Made by a program: the position numbers and the translations under genes
Shown: positions 43,565-53,194 of the stretch, piece by piece
Position numbering within the stretch: the first letter of the stretch is position 1
How the letters are laid out: every line of letters begins with the position of its first letter
Notes under the pieces: generated by a model
Told to the model about the DNA's origin: nothing
What the model saw: the letters and a program-made list of their open reading frames with translations, nothing else
Database searches by the model: none
Assembly: GCF_965208485.1 (NCBI RefSeq)
Contig: NZ_OZ242344.1
Coordinates: 1,922,001-1,986,000, forward strand
Reading direction: 5' to 3'
DNA length: 64,000 nt
Source: Poriferisodalis sp965208485
GTDB taxonomy: Bacteria > Actinomycetota > Acidimicrobiia > Acidimicrobiales > Poriferisodalaceae

Positions 43565-44521
43565 ATGCCGTCCGGTCCGGCGTTGATCTCGGCGTTGCTG
43601 ATGTCGGTCACGGTGTCGTGCATGTTCTCCGACGGCAGCGGTGCCGGCCAGCCCGCAGTCACCAGCCCGCAGTCACCAGCCGCAGTCGATCCGGACAGCC
43701 GCCATGTCGTGACGGTGATGCCCCCGCCTGTCAGTCACCTGCCGCCGCTGGATCCCGATGCCGATCCGCAGACCCCGCTCGGCGATCTGAGAGCCCGCTA
43801 CCTGCCTGTCTGGACGCCGGATCTGGACTGGGCCTTCCCGCCTGAAGCCTGCGGCAGCGCATGGGAACTCGACGGGATCGCAGTTCCGCTCTCCGGCGTC
43901 GACCTGTCCCCCTACGGCGACCCGGCCGCCATGGCCGCCCTCGGAGTGATGCGCTATGAGTTCCTGGTGTCGCGCGCGCTGGCCGAGCCCACGCCGATTG
44001 CGCAGCTCTGCGTGGCCGTCGCAGCGGTCGGCCATGCCCGCTCCGCCGTGCTCGACGCGCTTGCCCTTGTGCTTGCAGACACGACCGCAGCCGCCGGGGA
44101 TTCGGCTGCGGAGTACCCTTCGGAAGTGGCGCTCGTGGCAGCAAGCCCGTCGGAGGTGCTGGCGGTGGCCTGTGTCCCCCCGGCCGTCAGCATCCCGGCC
44201 GTCAGCGACGACCGGCCGGTGCCGAGCTCAGCCGCTGCGTCCCGGGCAGTCGTGCGGACCTACCTGCTTGCGATGACGCGCGGCGTGGAGGACGCCGTCG
44301 TGGACGTCTCCTACCGGGTGTCGCGCACCCACGAGCATGAAGGGGACGCCTGTTCGGGCATCGACGAGCGGATTGCCGCATGGGAGCGGAGCGTCGCGCA
44401 ATGGTCGAGTGCGGGTCAGCCATGGGCGGCGCTGCGCAGACGACGGATCACCGCCGAGCAGCTCTGCCTGCAAGCCCACGACGGCGGGACAGCCGAATGC
44501 CCGCAGGACTGGCCCGCATGA
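43565..44521 (+). CDS. hypothetical lipoprotein, 318 aa
   Basis: The N-terminus GPALISALLMSVTVSCMFSD has a short hydrophobic run and a probable lipobox (TVSC), followed by a proline-rich linker. The rest is alanine-rich and helical with a few cysteines (PEACGSAWEL, AQLCVAVAAV, GDACSGIDER, EQLCLQAHDG). No family recognised. The ATG at 43565 is preferred to a TTG at 43508. Its end overlaps the next gene by four bases. Confidence 0.55.
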   Translation: MPSGPALISALLMSVTVSCMFSDGSGAGQPAVTSPQSPAAVDPDSRHVVTVMPPPVSHLPPLDPDADPQTPLGDLRARYLPVWTPDLDWAFPPEACGSAWELDGIAVPLSGVDLSPYGDPAAMAALGVMRYEFLVSRALAEPTPIAQLCVAVAAVGHARSAVLDALALVLADTTAAAGDSAAEYPSEVALVAASPSEVLAVACVPPAVSIPAVSDDRPVPSSAAASRAVVRTYLLAMTRGVEDAVVDVSYRVSRTHEHEGDACSGIDERIAAWERSVAQWSSAGQPWAALRRRRITAEQLCLQAHDGGTAECPQDWPA

Positions 44522-46656
44522 GGCGCCGACGGTCGCTGATCGTGCGGTCCGCCGTCGGCGCCTTTCTGGCGATGGCGTCGCTGCTGATGCCCGTCGACCC
44601 GCCGCTGACGCCCGAGTCCCTGAGCGTCGGGTCCCAGCCGGCGCACGCTCAGGTGCTCCCGCCGTCCCATGTGGCAGGGACCGCGCTGAATTGCCCCGCC
44701 GGGATGAACGTGGCGTCGTGGAACGAGAGCGACTGCTACGCGGAGTTGGACGCCTGCCCGTATCGGCCGCTTCAGGACGACCCCGCGCATCCCAGCCACA
44801 GCACGCGGACCCGGATGGCACCCCACGATTCGTATGTGGACTTCTGCGTCGAGCACATCGTCGACGACGACGCCTACACCGTCGAGTCCAACGGGTCATG
44901 CCTGTTCGGAACCGAGGAATTGCTCGGCTGCACGCCGAGCACCGCCGACTTCGCAGAGTGCCCAAACAGCTTGTGGCTCAACCAGGCAGTAAACAACCAT
45001 CTGTACTCCTCCTACCTCCGAGTCACGGCGATCGAGACCGTTGATGCCGCGCCCCCGTTCCCCGCCTACTGCCGGATCATCAAGGCCAAGCAGTGCACGG
45101 ACGGCTCGCGGATCGACCGCGACCTGTGCCTCCAGGTCATGCGGCGTCTGTGGGAGTGCCCCGCCGGCGCGGTGCCCACGAATCGCTTCAACGTCTGCTA
45201 CATGCCCGCCGGGACGCCCAGCGCCGGCACTCCCGACGACCCGCATCCCTGCGCCGACGGCGCACCGGCGTTCCCGCTGGGCGATTGCGGGACCTATGTC
45301 GGCGACGACTATTACCGCAACAACAGCAGTTCAGCCCCGGTTGCGCCGTGCCCGTCGAGCTACGTCACCGGCGGGGGCTACGCGATGACCGCATGGTCGG
45401 GATCGGGGATCGCGCTGGGGCACTGGTGCGAGTACAACGCAGCGCTGCTCGGCTTGGAATGTCACCAGACAGGCGCGGCATGCGACCCCGTCCCTGCGAT
45501 CTGCCTGAAACGGGCCAGCGACAGCGGCGGATGCCGTTCGGTCATCGACACGATCGGCTGCCGCGAGCTGCAGGCTCAGTACAGCGAGAGCATCGTGGAC
45601 GTCCAAACAGTGCTCGGGTCGGACTGTGAACCCTGCGTACTGATGCTCTTCGGATTGCAGCCAGAAGGGCAGTGCACGTCCGACGCCGTCAGCGAGGTGA
45701 CCGTGAACCCCAGCCACCACGCGAATAGCTGCTATTGGAGGACGCTGCTCCAAGACCCAATCACGCTGCCATTAGCCGGCCGAGGCGCTGTAAACCTGCC
45801 ACATCTATCATTCTGCTCCGGCTATTTTCCTTCCGTAGAAAACTGCGCCCCCATGACGGGCAATCTGTCATGGCGGTCGCTGTCCACCACCCGCTTGGCG
45901 AACGTCGGCACCGTCGTCGTCGTCAGGTTTCACAACATCACCACCGGGGTACTGTCCGGCTATATGCTGCACGCGAACGCTGCTTTGGGCACGGCGGCGA
46001 CAATGGACGACATCCATCAACAGATAAGTGTCGATGAACTCCGCTACGTATACGCGGTAAACAGTATCGACCAGCTGTTCCCCGAAGCCAACAACCAGAT
46101 TCATGTTCGGTGCCGAATCTTCAAGACACCCAGATTCTTCATCCAAGCACGGGAACTGTGGCCCGACAATGGTCCCGTCTATCAGGAATCCAACAGCGAC
46201 TGCGTGGTGGTCATGCCAGCAGCGACCACGGACACTGACGCAGCACTCATCCAGCAGCACTTCGGCGGCACCGACGCACTCGGATGGTGGTGCGGTCTCA
46301 CCGCCGCGGAACGCGTGGAGCGCACCGAGCAGCGCGGTCTTTCGCCGTGGAGCGGACTCACGACTGCCGATGAACGCGAGGAGCGCAACAAGGCGCTGAC
46401 CGAGGTCGTCGACTGCCAGAGCGAGGACGACGAACCCGTCTGGTGCCCATGGCGACCGTCGCGTCCTGGCTACTACCTGCTGTACGGCCAAGGAGTCTGG
46501 AGAATTGCTGCTCAGTACAACCTTGACATCGCCGAGCTGGACGCGCCCGGGGACGCACCGCACAATTCCGCCGTGAGTTGGGGCTACAGCGAGACAGCGC
46601 CGGTAGGTGTCGAGGTGTACCAGACGCGTGTGTCCGCCCGCACCCCAGCAGGTTGA
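44518..46656 (+). CDS. large secreted cysteine-rich protein with LysM-like C-terminus, 712 aa
   Basis: A Sec signal peptide is clear: MRRRRSLIVRSAVGAFLAMA, with a likely cleavage after AHA. The mature protein has many cysteines spread throughout (for example CPAGMNVASWNESDCYAELD, PAYCRIIKAKQC), so it is probably disulfide-stabilised outside the cell. Near the C-terminus, YYLLYGQGVWRIAAQYNLDI looks like a LysM half-motif, which could bind peptidoglycan. It ends the Tad/ABC superoperon. No known family. Confidence 0.58.
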   Translation: MRRRRSLIVRSAVGAFLAMASLLMPVDPPLTPESLSVGSQPAHAQVLPPSHVAGTALNCPAGMNVASWNESDCYAELDACPYRPLQDDPAHPSHSTRTRMAPHDSYVDFCVEHIVDDDAYTVESNGSCLFGTEELLGCTPSTADFAECPNSLWLNQAVNNHLYSSYLRVTAIETVDAAPPFPAYCRIIKAKQCTDGSRIDRDLCLQVMRRLWECPAGAVPTNRFNVCYMPAGTPSAGTPDDPHPCADGAPAFPLGDCGTYVGDDYYRNNSSSAPVAPCPSSYVTGGGYAMTAWSGSGIALGHWCEYNAALLGLECHQTGAACDPVPAICLKRASDSGGCRSVIDTIGCRELQAQYSESIVDVQTVLGSDCEPCVLMLFGLQPEGQCTSDAVSEVTVNPSHHANSCYWRTLLQDPITLPLAGRGAVNLPHLSFCSGYFPSVENCAPMTGNLSWRSLSTTRLANVGTVVVVRFHNITTGVLSGYMLHANAALGTAATMDDIHQQISVDELRYVYAVNSIDQLFPEANNQIHVRCRIFKTPRFFIQARELWPDNGPVYQESNSDCVVVMPAATTDTDAALIQQHFGGTDALGWWCGLTAAERVERTEQRGLSPWSGLTTADEREERNKALTEVVDCQSEDDEPVWCPWRPSRPGYYLLYGQGVWRIAAQYNLDIAELDAPGDAPHNSAVSWGYSETAPVGVEVYQTRVSARTPAG

Positions 46657-46807
46657 AGACCCTCCCGGCGAGCTGAACATGCTGGCCTGCAGTCCGGAGC
46701 GCAGTTCGGCAGCTTCTCGGGCGCCGACAGTAGCCTCACCGCGCAGCCCGTGAGCCACCGCTGACGGGTCCCGCAGTTGGGACGGGGACAGTCGGGCGAG
46801 GGGCGGC

Positions 46808-48397
46808 ATGGACAGCGACGGCACCACCTCGGGCGATCCGGTTCAGCCCGGAACTGCCCAACCCGACAGCGAAGTCGCCGACCTGCTGGCGCGGATCGAG
46901 ATGGCCGAGCCGTCGGAAGCACCGCTGCTGGCCCAGCTGCTGGCCCGATCGCCCAATCTGCAGCAGGCGGATGGCCCAGTGGCCCTGCGTGCGGCCCGGG
47001 CACTCAGCGTTCACGGCGGGCCCCAGATGCTCTCGATTGCCGGCGATCTGGCTGCTCGTGCGCACCGCTCAGGCCAGGCAGGCGCCGGGGTCGTCTTCGC
47101 CGAGTGCGCCGACAAGATGAGCCTGCTGAGCGGGCGTCCCCAGCAATTCGGCACTGTGGTCACCCAGCACCTGGGCGACCTCGTGCTGGCACCTGTGGAC
47201 GGCTCCGTCGACGACGAGTCCCGCAATCGCATCGGCCTGCCGTCGTTGGCGCAACGACGTGCGGAGATCGATCGGCGCAACCGTGAGCTCAGCCGCGAAC
47301 GGGCCGACACGCCCGGCCTGCCGCCGGGACAGCGCATGTGCCGGATCTGGCGAGACCCGTCGCCGGAGCTGCTCGCCTCGCGGCTCGAGGCCGACCCGGC
47401 CGGCTGCTGGGCCGACGGCGATGAGCTCACCTTCGTCTGCCAAAGCGACGCCGCCGGCGTGCTGCCCGGCCCGGTCATCGAGCTGCCGATGTGGCGCATC
47501 GACGAAGGCGACAGCGGCAGCCAAGACAGCGGCGGCGACCTGTGGGCGCTCAGCGTGCGCATCGAACGACTGCCAGAGGCAGTGATCGGCTACGGCTTCT
47601 GGCCGCTCGACGATGCGGGCAGCCTGCTCGGTGGCCAGCGCGGGCCAGTTCCCCACCGGTTCCGCGGCCCCGACGCTCCGCCCGAGCACCCCTCGCACCC
47701 CGACGGCGAGCTACGCGGCACGACCCAAGTGCACACCATCGACAGCACAGCGCTGCGCACCAAGCGCACGGTCACGGTGTACCTGCCTCCTCAGCACTCC
47801 CCCACAGAGCGGTTGCCGGTGCTGTATGCCACCGACGGCGGCATGATCGGCCCCTACATCCGGCGCCTCGACGCCGGCATCACCAATGGGACGGTGCCCC
47901 GCTTCGTGCTGGTGGCAGCTCATTCGGCGCCGATGGGCGGTTACGGCAACGAGCGGGCGATGGAGTACCTGCCGGGCTTCGACAACGACCGGTTCGACCG
48001 CCACCAGAGGTTCTTTGTCGAGGAACTGACGGCCTGGGCTGCGCAGACCTTCGGCGTCTCGGAAGACCGCAGCGACCGCGGGGTGTTCGGGGCCTCTGAC
48101 GGCGGCGGCCATGCGCTCGCCGTCGGGCACATGCACCGCGACAAGTTCGGCCACGCCATCGCCTATTCCACCGGCATGCCGCCCAACGAGCAGATGAGCT
48201 GGAACGCCGCGGAGGCGCCGTTCGTGCACCTGTGTGCAGGCACGCTGGAAGGCGGCTTCCACCAGGCCACCGAGGCGTGGGCGGCTTGGCTGCATTTTGC
48301 AAAATCGCCCCACGAGTGGACCGAGCGGGTGTGCGGGCACGACCTCATCCAATGGATCGAAGAATTGCCCCGCGCTGTCGCACGCGCATGGAGCTGA
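46808..48397 (+). CDS. esterase, enterochelin-esterase-like fold, 529 aa
   Basis: The C-terminal 260 residues match the Fes/esterase-D alpha/beta hydrolase type: TKRTVTVYLPPQHSPTERLP, VLYATDGGMIGPYIRRLDAG, and the nucleophile elbow GVFGASDGGGHALAVGHMHR with the serine in G-A-S-D-G-G. A CGHDLIQW-type end gives the His. The first 260 residues are a mostly unassigned region with an all-helical part (residues 1-170). No signal peptide is seen, so it is probably cytoplasmic. Substrate unknown; siderophore or ester hydrolysis are possible. Confidence 0.7.
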   Translation: MDSDGTTSGDPVQPGTAQPDSEVADLLARIEMAEPSEAPLLAQLLARSPNLQQADGPVALRAARALSVHGGPQMLSIAGDLAARAHRSGQAGAGVVFAECADKMSLLSGRPQQFGTVVTQHLGDLVLAPVDGSVDDESRNRIGLPSLAQRRAEIDRRNRELSRERADTPGLPPGQRMCRIWRDPSPELLASRLEADPAGCWADGDELTFVCQSDAAGVLPGPVIELPMWRIDEGDSGSQDSGGDLWALSVRIERLPEAVIGYGFWPLDDAGSLLGGQRGPVPHRFRGPDAPPEHPSHPDGELRGTTQVHTIDSTALRTKRTVTVYLPPQHSPTERLPVLYATDGGMIGPYIRRLDAGITNGTVPRFVLVAAHSAPMGGYGNERAMEYLPGFDNDRFDRHQRFFVEELTAWAAQTFGVSEDRSDRGVFGASDGGGHALAVGHMHRDKFGHAIAYSTGMPPNEQMSWNAAEAPFVHLCAGTLEGGFHQATEAWAAWLHFAKSPHEWTERVCGHDLIQWIEELPRAVARAWS

Positions 48398-48457
48398 CGC
48401 CCCACGCCGGACGCACGCGCATGGAGCTGACGCCCCACGCCGGACGCACGCGCATGG
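48379..48457. repeat. 33-bp direct repeats after the esterase gene
   Basis: The unit beginning CGCACGCGCATGGAGCTGAC occurs at 48379-48411, again at 48412-48444, and in part at 48445-48457 where it diverges (GGGGCTGA). The first copy contains the esterase stop (48395-48397), so the repeat arose by duplication across the gene end. Confidence 0.85.
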
Positions 48458-48518
48458 GGCTGAGCGCAGATCCCGTGGCTGCGGGGACAGACAGCCTGCC
48501 GGCCGCGCCGAGGCAGGC

Positions 48519-48671
48519 ATGAACATCGAGAACGGTCGCGTCAGAGCCGACGGGATCGGCATCGCCTACCGGCGCATCGTCCGCGCCTCACCGGATTCGG
48601 GCAGTGAAACACCAACCGTCCCGTCCGCGACTTGGACCATCTCCGGCGCAGCAACGCTGTTGCCGGATTGA
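48519..48671 (+). pseudogene. short open frame, possible hydrolase N-terminus remnant
   Basis: Fifty codons starting MNIENGRVRADGIGIAYRRI, a start like that of alpha/beta hydrolases, but ending after 50 residues against the convergent molybdopterin gene. No catalytic part is present. Could be a truncated gene or a chance frame. Confidence 0.25.
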
Positions 48672-48672
48672 C

Positions 48673-51561
48673 TCATGCCTGATCGAAGCGGTAGGCCTCG
48701 GCCTGGGGCTTGAGCGGGCGCGAGAGCCACAACGGGCGCCGCAGCCCGCCAGGTCCCGGCGCCGGCCGGGTCATCTCCAGCCAGTCGGCGTACGCCTCCG
48801 CCGCACGCGCCGTGTCCACCACCACATCGCCATAGCGGTCGTCGGCCTCGGCCGGACTCACGCGTACGCGCTGATGCCAGCACTGCATGCCCGAGACCGG
48901 GTCGGGCTGCACTGAGAACGTCAGGTTCTGATGCACGCCTGTGTCGTTCCACCACACCCGTTCCGAGTCGGGATCACTTGACGAAAACGGCGTCATCGAT
49001 CCGGTGCGCCGCAGCCGCCACGTTGTGCCGTCCCGATCGATCTCCGCTGGGCCGCCGGCCCAAGACCTCGGCCTCTCGCCGTTGCTGCCCGAAGCCGGCT
49101 GGCCGGTGCCCGCCGCAGGGTCGAGCCGCCAGCGGCCCATGTGGTGCGAAGCCGCCACCACGCCTGGGCGGATGCCCTCGGTGCGCCATGCCGAGATCAC
49201 GAAATGGCCGATGCGGGTGGTGATCCGCACCAGCCCGCCGACGTCGATGCCGAGCGCCTCCGCGTCGGACGGATGGATCCACAGTGGGTGGCGATGGCTG
49301 ATCTCGGCCAGCCACTTCGAGTTCGCCGACCTGGTGTGGATCAGCGTCGGGATCCGGAAGGTCGGCAACAGGATCCGCTCATCGCCGGCGAGGTCCAGTT
49401 CCTGCCAGTGCACATGGCTGGGTATCCAGCCGGGCGTTGCGTGCTCGGGCCAGCCCCAGTCGGCCAGCGTGGTCGAGTACAGCTCGAGCTTGCGAGACGG
49501 CGTCGGGAAGCCCTGCCGGGCAGTGCCGGCCACATGCACCCCGACCGAGCCGTCGCCCAGCGGGGGAAGCGGCGCTGCCGCAGCGCCGATGTCCCGCTGC
49601 GGCCGGTACACGCCGTCGTCGCCGAGGACTGCGCCCAGCAGCTGCGACTGTGCCACCTCGCGTTCGTGGTGGCCATAGTGGTCGCCCTCGATGCCGTACG
49701 CCCCCCGGTCACGCATGAACTCCAGCGGGGTCTGGCCGACCGCTGCGGCGTCATCTGCCAGTCCCGGGACCTCGTCGGCGAAGATCGCCCCGTAGTACTC
49801 ATCGACGCTGATGGGCTGACCCGGCCGCGACGGGCTCTCGAACCACTCGCGGATGCCGAGGGATCCGTCGGGGTCGATCCGCCATGACAGGTCGACCCAG
49901 AACTCGTTCTCCTCCCAGACTTCCCCCGGGTTGAACTCGTGGGTCCGGCTGTGCGGACCGACGTCGCGCCCGCTGAGCTCCGCGTAGCGGCGCATGACCG
50001 GCTGGCGGAATCCCAGCCACTGGCCGGCGTGGGTCTCGAACGATGCCAAGTCGTGGCGCTCCGAGCCGACACCCATCGGCAGCACGTAGTCGGCGAACCA
50101 CGCCGTTTCGGACCAGGTCGGGGTCAGCGCCACATGACAGCCGACGCGTTCTGGATCGGTCAGCGCCTCCAGCCAGCTGAAGCCGTCGGGGTTCGTCCAC
50201 ACCGGGTTGTAGACGCGGGTGAAGTAGGTGTCGAGGCGACCGCGGCCCTCCCGCAGGAAGTGCGGCAGCAGGATCGACATCTCGTGATGGCAGAGCGGGT
50301 ATTCCGGCGGCCAGGAGAGCTCGTTCCAGTGGCCCACCGCAGGCGGTCGCAGCGGCGGCGGCGGCTTCATCTTGTGCCAGCCGGCACCGGTCGTGCCGCC
50401 GGGTGTGCCCACCGAGCCGGTGAGCACGTTGAGGAAGAACAGGCAGCGCGCCGTCTGCCAGCCGCCGAGGTTGCCCGCCCCGGCCGCCCGCCAGTTGTGC
50501 GATGCGAATCGGCCCTGTGCGCCGCCGATCAATGCCGCTATCTCACGCAGCTCATCGGGATCCAGCCCGCACAGCTCGGCTGCCCGCTCAGGGGTGTAGT
50601 CGGCATAGGCGTCGAGCAGTGCCCGCTCGACAGACTCGAAGACGGGCGCCAAGTCGGGACGCGTCCGTGACAGGTACGTCTGCCAATTCGTCCAGCGGTG
50701 CACGAAGGCGCGGTCCCAGGTTCCGGTTTCGATCAGCAGGTGTGCGAGGCAGAGCAGCAGCACCGGCTCGGTCCCCGGCCAAGCCGGCAGCCAATGGTCT
50801 GCCTTGGCCCCCGTGTTGGAGAGCCGCGGATCCACGCAGATGACCTTGGCGCCACGCTGCTGCCCCTCGATGATGCGCTGCGCGTGGGGATTGAAGTAAT
50901 GCCCCGCCTCGAGGTGGCTCGAGATCAGAAAGATCACCTCGGCGTTGGCGAAATCTGACGAGGGCCGATCGTGGCCCATCCAGCTCGCGTATCCCACGCG
51001 TGCGTTCGATGAGCAGACGTTGGTGTGGCTGTTGTGCCCGTCGACGCCCCACGCCGCCAGCACACGCTCGGTGTAACCGTCCTCGCCCGGACGCCCGACG
51101 TGATACATGATCTCGTCTCGGCGGCCCTCGATGATCGCAGTCCGGATGCGCTCGGCGATCTCGCTCAGCGCCTCGTCCCAGCCGATTCGTTCCCAGCCGC
51201 CGCCGCCTCGCTCGCCGGTACGGCGCAGCGGGTGCAGGATCCGCTCGGTGTCGTGTACCTGATTGATGGTGGCCGGGCCCTTCGCGCAGTTGCGACCGCG
51301 CGAGGCGGGGTGAACGGGGTTCCCCTCGAAGCGCACCACCTCGTCGGTGTCCCGGTCGATGTAGGCGACCAGCCCGCAGGCTGCTTCGCAGTTGAAACAC
51401 GTCGTGGGCACCAACGTGTAGTTGCGCTCGACGCGTTCTGGCCACGAGGCAGCATCGAGCTCGGTCCAGTGGTGCCATTCGCTGTGCGGGACAGCAGAGC
51501 CGAGGCGCATCGCTGCGTCCGCGACGTCCGTGGCATCCGGGGCGTGATGCTGATCGGTCAT
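48673..51561 (-). CDS. molybdopterin-dependent oxidoreductase catalytic subunit, 962 aa
   Basis: Large subunit of the DMSO-reductase superfamily. The N-terminal 4Fe-4S site is TTCFNCEAACGLV with GRNCAKGP further on. The molybdopterin-binding regions are seen in GRPGEDGYTERVLAAWGV, SSNARVGYASWMGHDRPSSD and AKVICVDPRLSNTGAKADHW, plus a C-terminal MGD domain (ILLPTFRIPTLIHTRSANSK). No twin-arginine signal is visible, suggesting the protein stays in the cytoplasm or is carried by a partner. It pairs with the adjacent ferredoxin-NrfD fusion. The ATG at 51561 starts the protein; the frame is open upstream for 78 codons without protein-like content. Confidence 0.85.
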   Translation of the reverse strand: MTDQHHAPDATDVADAAMRLGSAVPHSEWHHWTELDAASWPERVERNYTLVPTTCFNCEAACGLVAYIDRDTDEVVRFEGNPVHPASRGRNCAKGPATINQVHDTERILHPLRRTGERGGGGWERIGWDEALSEIAERIRTAIIEGRRDEIMYHVGRPGEDGYTERVLAAWGVDGHNSHTNVCSSNARVGYASWMGHDRPSSDFANAEVIFLISSHLEAGHYFNPHAQRIIEGQQRGAKVICVDPRLSNTGAKADHWLPAWPGTEPVLLLCLAHLLIETGTWDRAFVHRWTNWQTYLSRTRPDLAPVFESVERALLDAYADYTPERAAELCGLDPDELREIAALIGGAQGRFASHNWRAAGAGNLGGWQTARCLFFLNVLTGSVGTPGGTTGAGWHKMKPPPPLRPPAVGHWNELSWPPEYPLCHHEMSILLPHFLREGRGRLDTYFTRVYNPVWTNPDGFSWLEALTDPERVGCHVALTPTWSETAWFADYVLPMGVGSERHDLASFETHAGQWLGFRQPVMRRYAELSGRDVGPHSRTHEFNPGEVWEENEFWVDLSWRIDPDGSLGIREWFESPSRPGQPISVDEYYGAIFADEVPGLADDAAAVGQTPLEFMRDRGAYGIEGDHYGHHEREVAQSQLLGAVLGDDGVYRPQRDIGAAAAPLPPLGDGSVGVHVAGTARQGFPTPSRKLELYSTTLADWGWPEHATPGWIPSHVHWQELDLAGDERILLPTFRIPTLIHTRSANSKWLAEISHRHPLWIHPSDAEALGIDVGGLVRITTRIGHFVISAWRTEGIRPGVVAASHHMGRWRLDPAAGTGQPASGSNGERPRSWAGGPAEIDRDGTTWRLRRTGSMTPFSSSDPDSERVWWNDTGVHQNLTFSVQPDPVSGMQCWHQRVRVSPAEADDRYGDVVVDTARAAEAYADWLEMTRPAPGPGGLRRPLWLSRPLKPQAEAYRFDQA

Positions 51562-51571
51562 GACAGCTCGC

Positions 51572-52885
51572 TCATGAGAGGGGCACCGCCTGTGCTTCAC
51601 GCAGGAATGCTCGGTCGTGACGCCACAGCCACACCAGGACCGCCAGCGCGGCCACCGGCGTCCACGAGAAGACGGCGGCATCGGCACGCATCGCCACGAA
51701 CGCCGCCCAGACGGCGCCGCCGCCCAGGACCGACTCTCCGACCAGCCGTCCGACGAGCGCGAGCACCGGGCGATCCGCCCACAGCACCCGGCCACGGCAC
51801 TGGCGCAGCAGCAGCGCGGTGTATGCGGCCGTTGCCACCGAGAACAGCGTCGTCGGGCCGATCAGCACGGCAAACCACGTCGAGCCGCCCCACAGCCCGC
51901 CGATGCCCCACAGCGTCACCAGCAACCCGTCGGCCATGATCACCCACGCGCCCGCCGTGATCCAGCTGCGGAGTCGCCCCTTGGTGAACAGGTACCAGAA
52001 GCGCTCAGGACGCTTCAGGTCGGCGATCAGCAGCACACCGGTGACCGCCAGCGCAACGAGCGCGATGGCGGCAGGGCCCGTGGCCACTGCGGTGCGGTCG
52101 TCCCAGCCCAGCAGCGCCGCGGCCATCGCCCACAGCATCACGCCGGCCGCCACGCCCTTGGTGACGAAATAGGCGGAGACTTTGGCGCCCCACGGCTCGG
52201 CGTGCGCCACGGTGTAGGCAGTGCGGGTGCCCGCAGTGCCGCTCTGGCTGCCCCCTTGGGGCCACGCGGCGCTGCCGGTCCAGTCCGACCAGATCAGCCC
52301 GTCGGGCGCGACTGGCCGAGCCAGAGGGTCGAGCGCTTCGGGCGCCGTGCCCGCGTAATGCACCTTCGGCAGCGTGCGTCGCTCAGGCGCGCGCACGGGC
52401 AGGGCCTCGCTCTGGATCCGCTGAGCGACGGGGTCGTTCGGGTCGTCATGGTCGACCACGGTGATAGCGCGGGTCGGGCAGACCGACACGCACGAGGGTT
52501 CCAGCCCGACCTCCAGCTTGTGCTGGCAGAAGTTGCACTTGTGCGCCGTGTTGGTGCGCGGCGAGATGTAGAGCGCGTCGTAGGGGCAGGCATTCATGCA
52601 GCCCTTGCAGCCGATGCAGCGCGAGTCGTCGAAGTCGACGACTCCGTTCGACGCCCTGAACAGCGCCCCGGTCGGGCAGATCGAGATGCACGGTGCGTCG
52701 TCGCAGTGATTGCAGCGCATGACTGCGAAGTGCCGCTGCGTGTCGGGGAACTCGCCCGTCTCGACGTAGTTCACCCATGTGCGGTTGACGCCCAAGGGCA
52801 CGTCGTGCTCGCTCTTGCAGGCGACCGTGCATGCGTGACAGCCGATGCACGCGCCGCTGTCCAGCAGGAACCCGAGGCGCGTCAT
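51572..52885 (-). CDS. fused 4Fe-4S ferredoxin and NrfD-type membrane anchor, 437 aa
   Basis: Residues 1-190 form a DmsB/NrfC-like four-cluster ferredoxin: CIGCHACTVACKSEHD, CNHCDDAPCISICPTGAL, CIGCKGCMNACPYDALY and CNFCQHKLEVGLEPSCVSVC. Residues about 230-437 are an NrfD/DmsC-like membrane domain with repeated helices (VMLWAMAAALLGWDD, AAIALVALAVTGVLLIADLK, GLLVTLWGIGGLWGGSTWFA). These two parts are normally separate subunits of complex iron-sulfur molybdoenzymes. Here one frame joins them. It would pass electrons between the quinone pool and the molybdopterin subunit encoded 10 bases downstream. Start ATG 52885 removes a 35-codon upstream extension. Confidence 0.85.
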   Translation of the reverse strand: MTRLGFLLDSGACIGCHACTVACKSEHDVPLGVNRTWVNYVETGEFPDTQRHFAVMRCNHCDDAPCISICPTGALFRASNGVVDFDDSRCIGCKGCMNACPYDALYISPRTNTAHKCNFCQHKLEVGLEPSCVSVCPTRAITVVDHDDPNDPVAQRIQSEALPVRAPERRTLPKVHYAGTAPEALDPLARPVAPDGLIWSDWTGSAAWPQGGSQSGTAGTRTAYTVAHAEPWGAKVSAYFVTKGVAAGVMLWAMAAALLGWDDRTAVATGPAAIALVALAVTGVLLIADLKRPERFWYLFTKGRLRSWITAGAWVIMADGLLVTLWGIGGLWGGSTWFAVLIGPTTLFSVATAAYTALLLRQCRGRVLWADRPVLALVGRLVGESVLGGGAVWAAFVAMRADAAVFSWTPVAALAVLVWLWRHDRAFLREAQAVPLS

Positions 52886-53194
52886 GCACACAGGATCGCA
52901 CAGCGGGCGGCCGCGGCAGCGCACCGAACGTGTCTTTCGCGCCGCTCGCGTTGCGAACAATTCACGAATACACGGCTCACCGGTCATCATGACCGATCAG
53001 TCGCAACCGCCAATCGAGTGCGTTGCGGTGACCGATCTGCACTCGGGTTGATTCACCCTGTTTTGCGCAGGCCGGGTGAAGTCCCGGTTGACGACCCGGC
53101 GGGTCGGTCTTTGACTGCGCGTTTTCCGCGTGTCGAACGGCAGCGGCGAATCGAGGCTGTTCGCGTACCGGATGCCCGACAGCGCGCTGCTGCG
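52886..53194. other. intergenic region with hairpin
   Basis: Region upstream of the minus-strand ferredoxin gene. It contains TTCACCC (53052-53058) and GGGTGAA (53074-53080), a 7-bp stem around TGTTTTGCGCAGGCC. The loop, read on the minus strand, is similar to the TGACCTGCG-AAAC core of the dispersed elements but differs by several bases. A plus-strand frame from a GTG at 53130 runs into the partial CWB2 copy; its first 20 codons have no homology to it. Confidence 0.35.

Noticed and set aside
53052..53080. Small hairpin upstream of the ferredoxin gene as a ninth element
   Set aside because: The loop resembles the core only loosely and the arms are 7 bp; kept only as a note in the intergenic entry.
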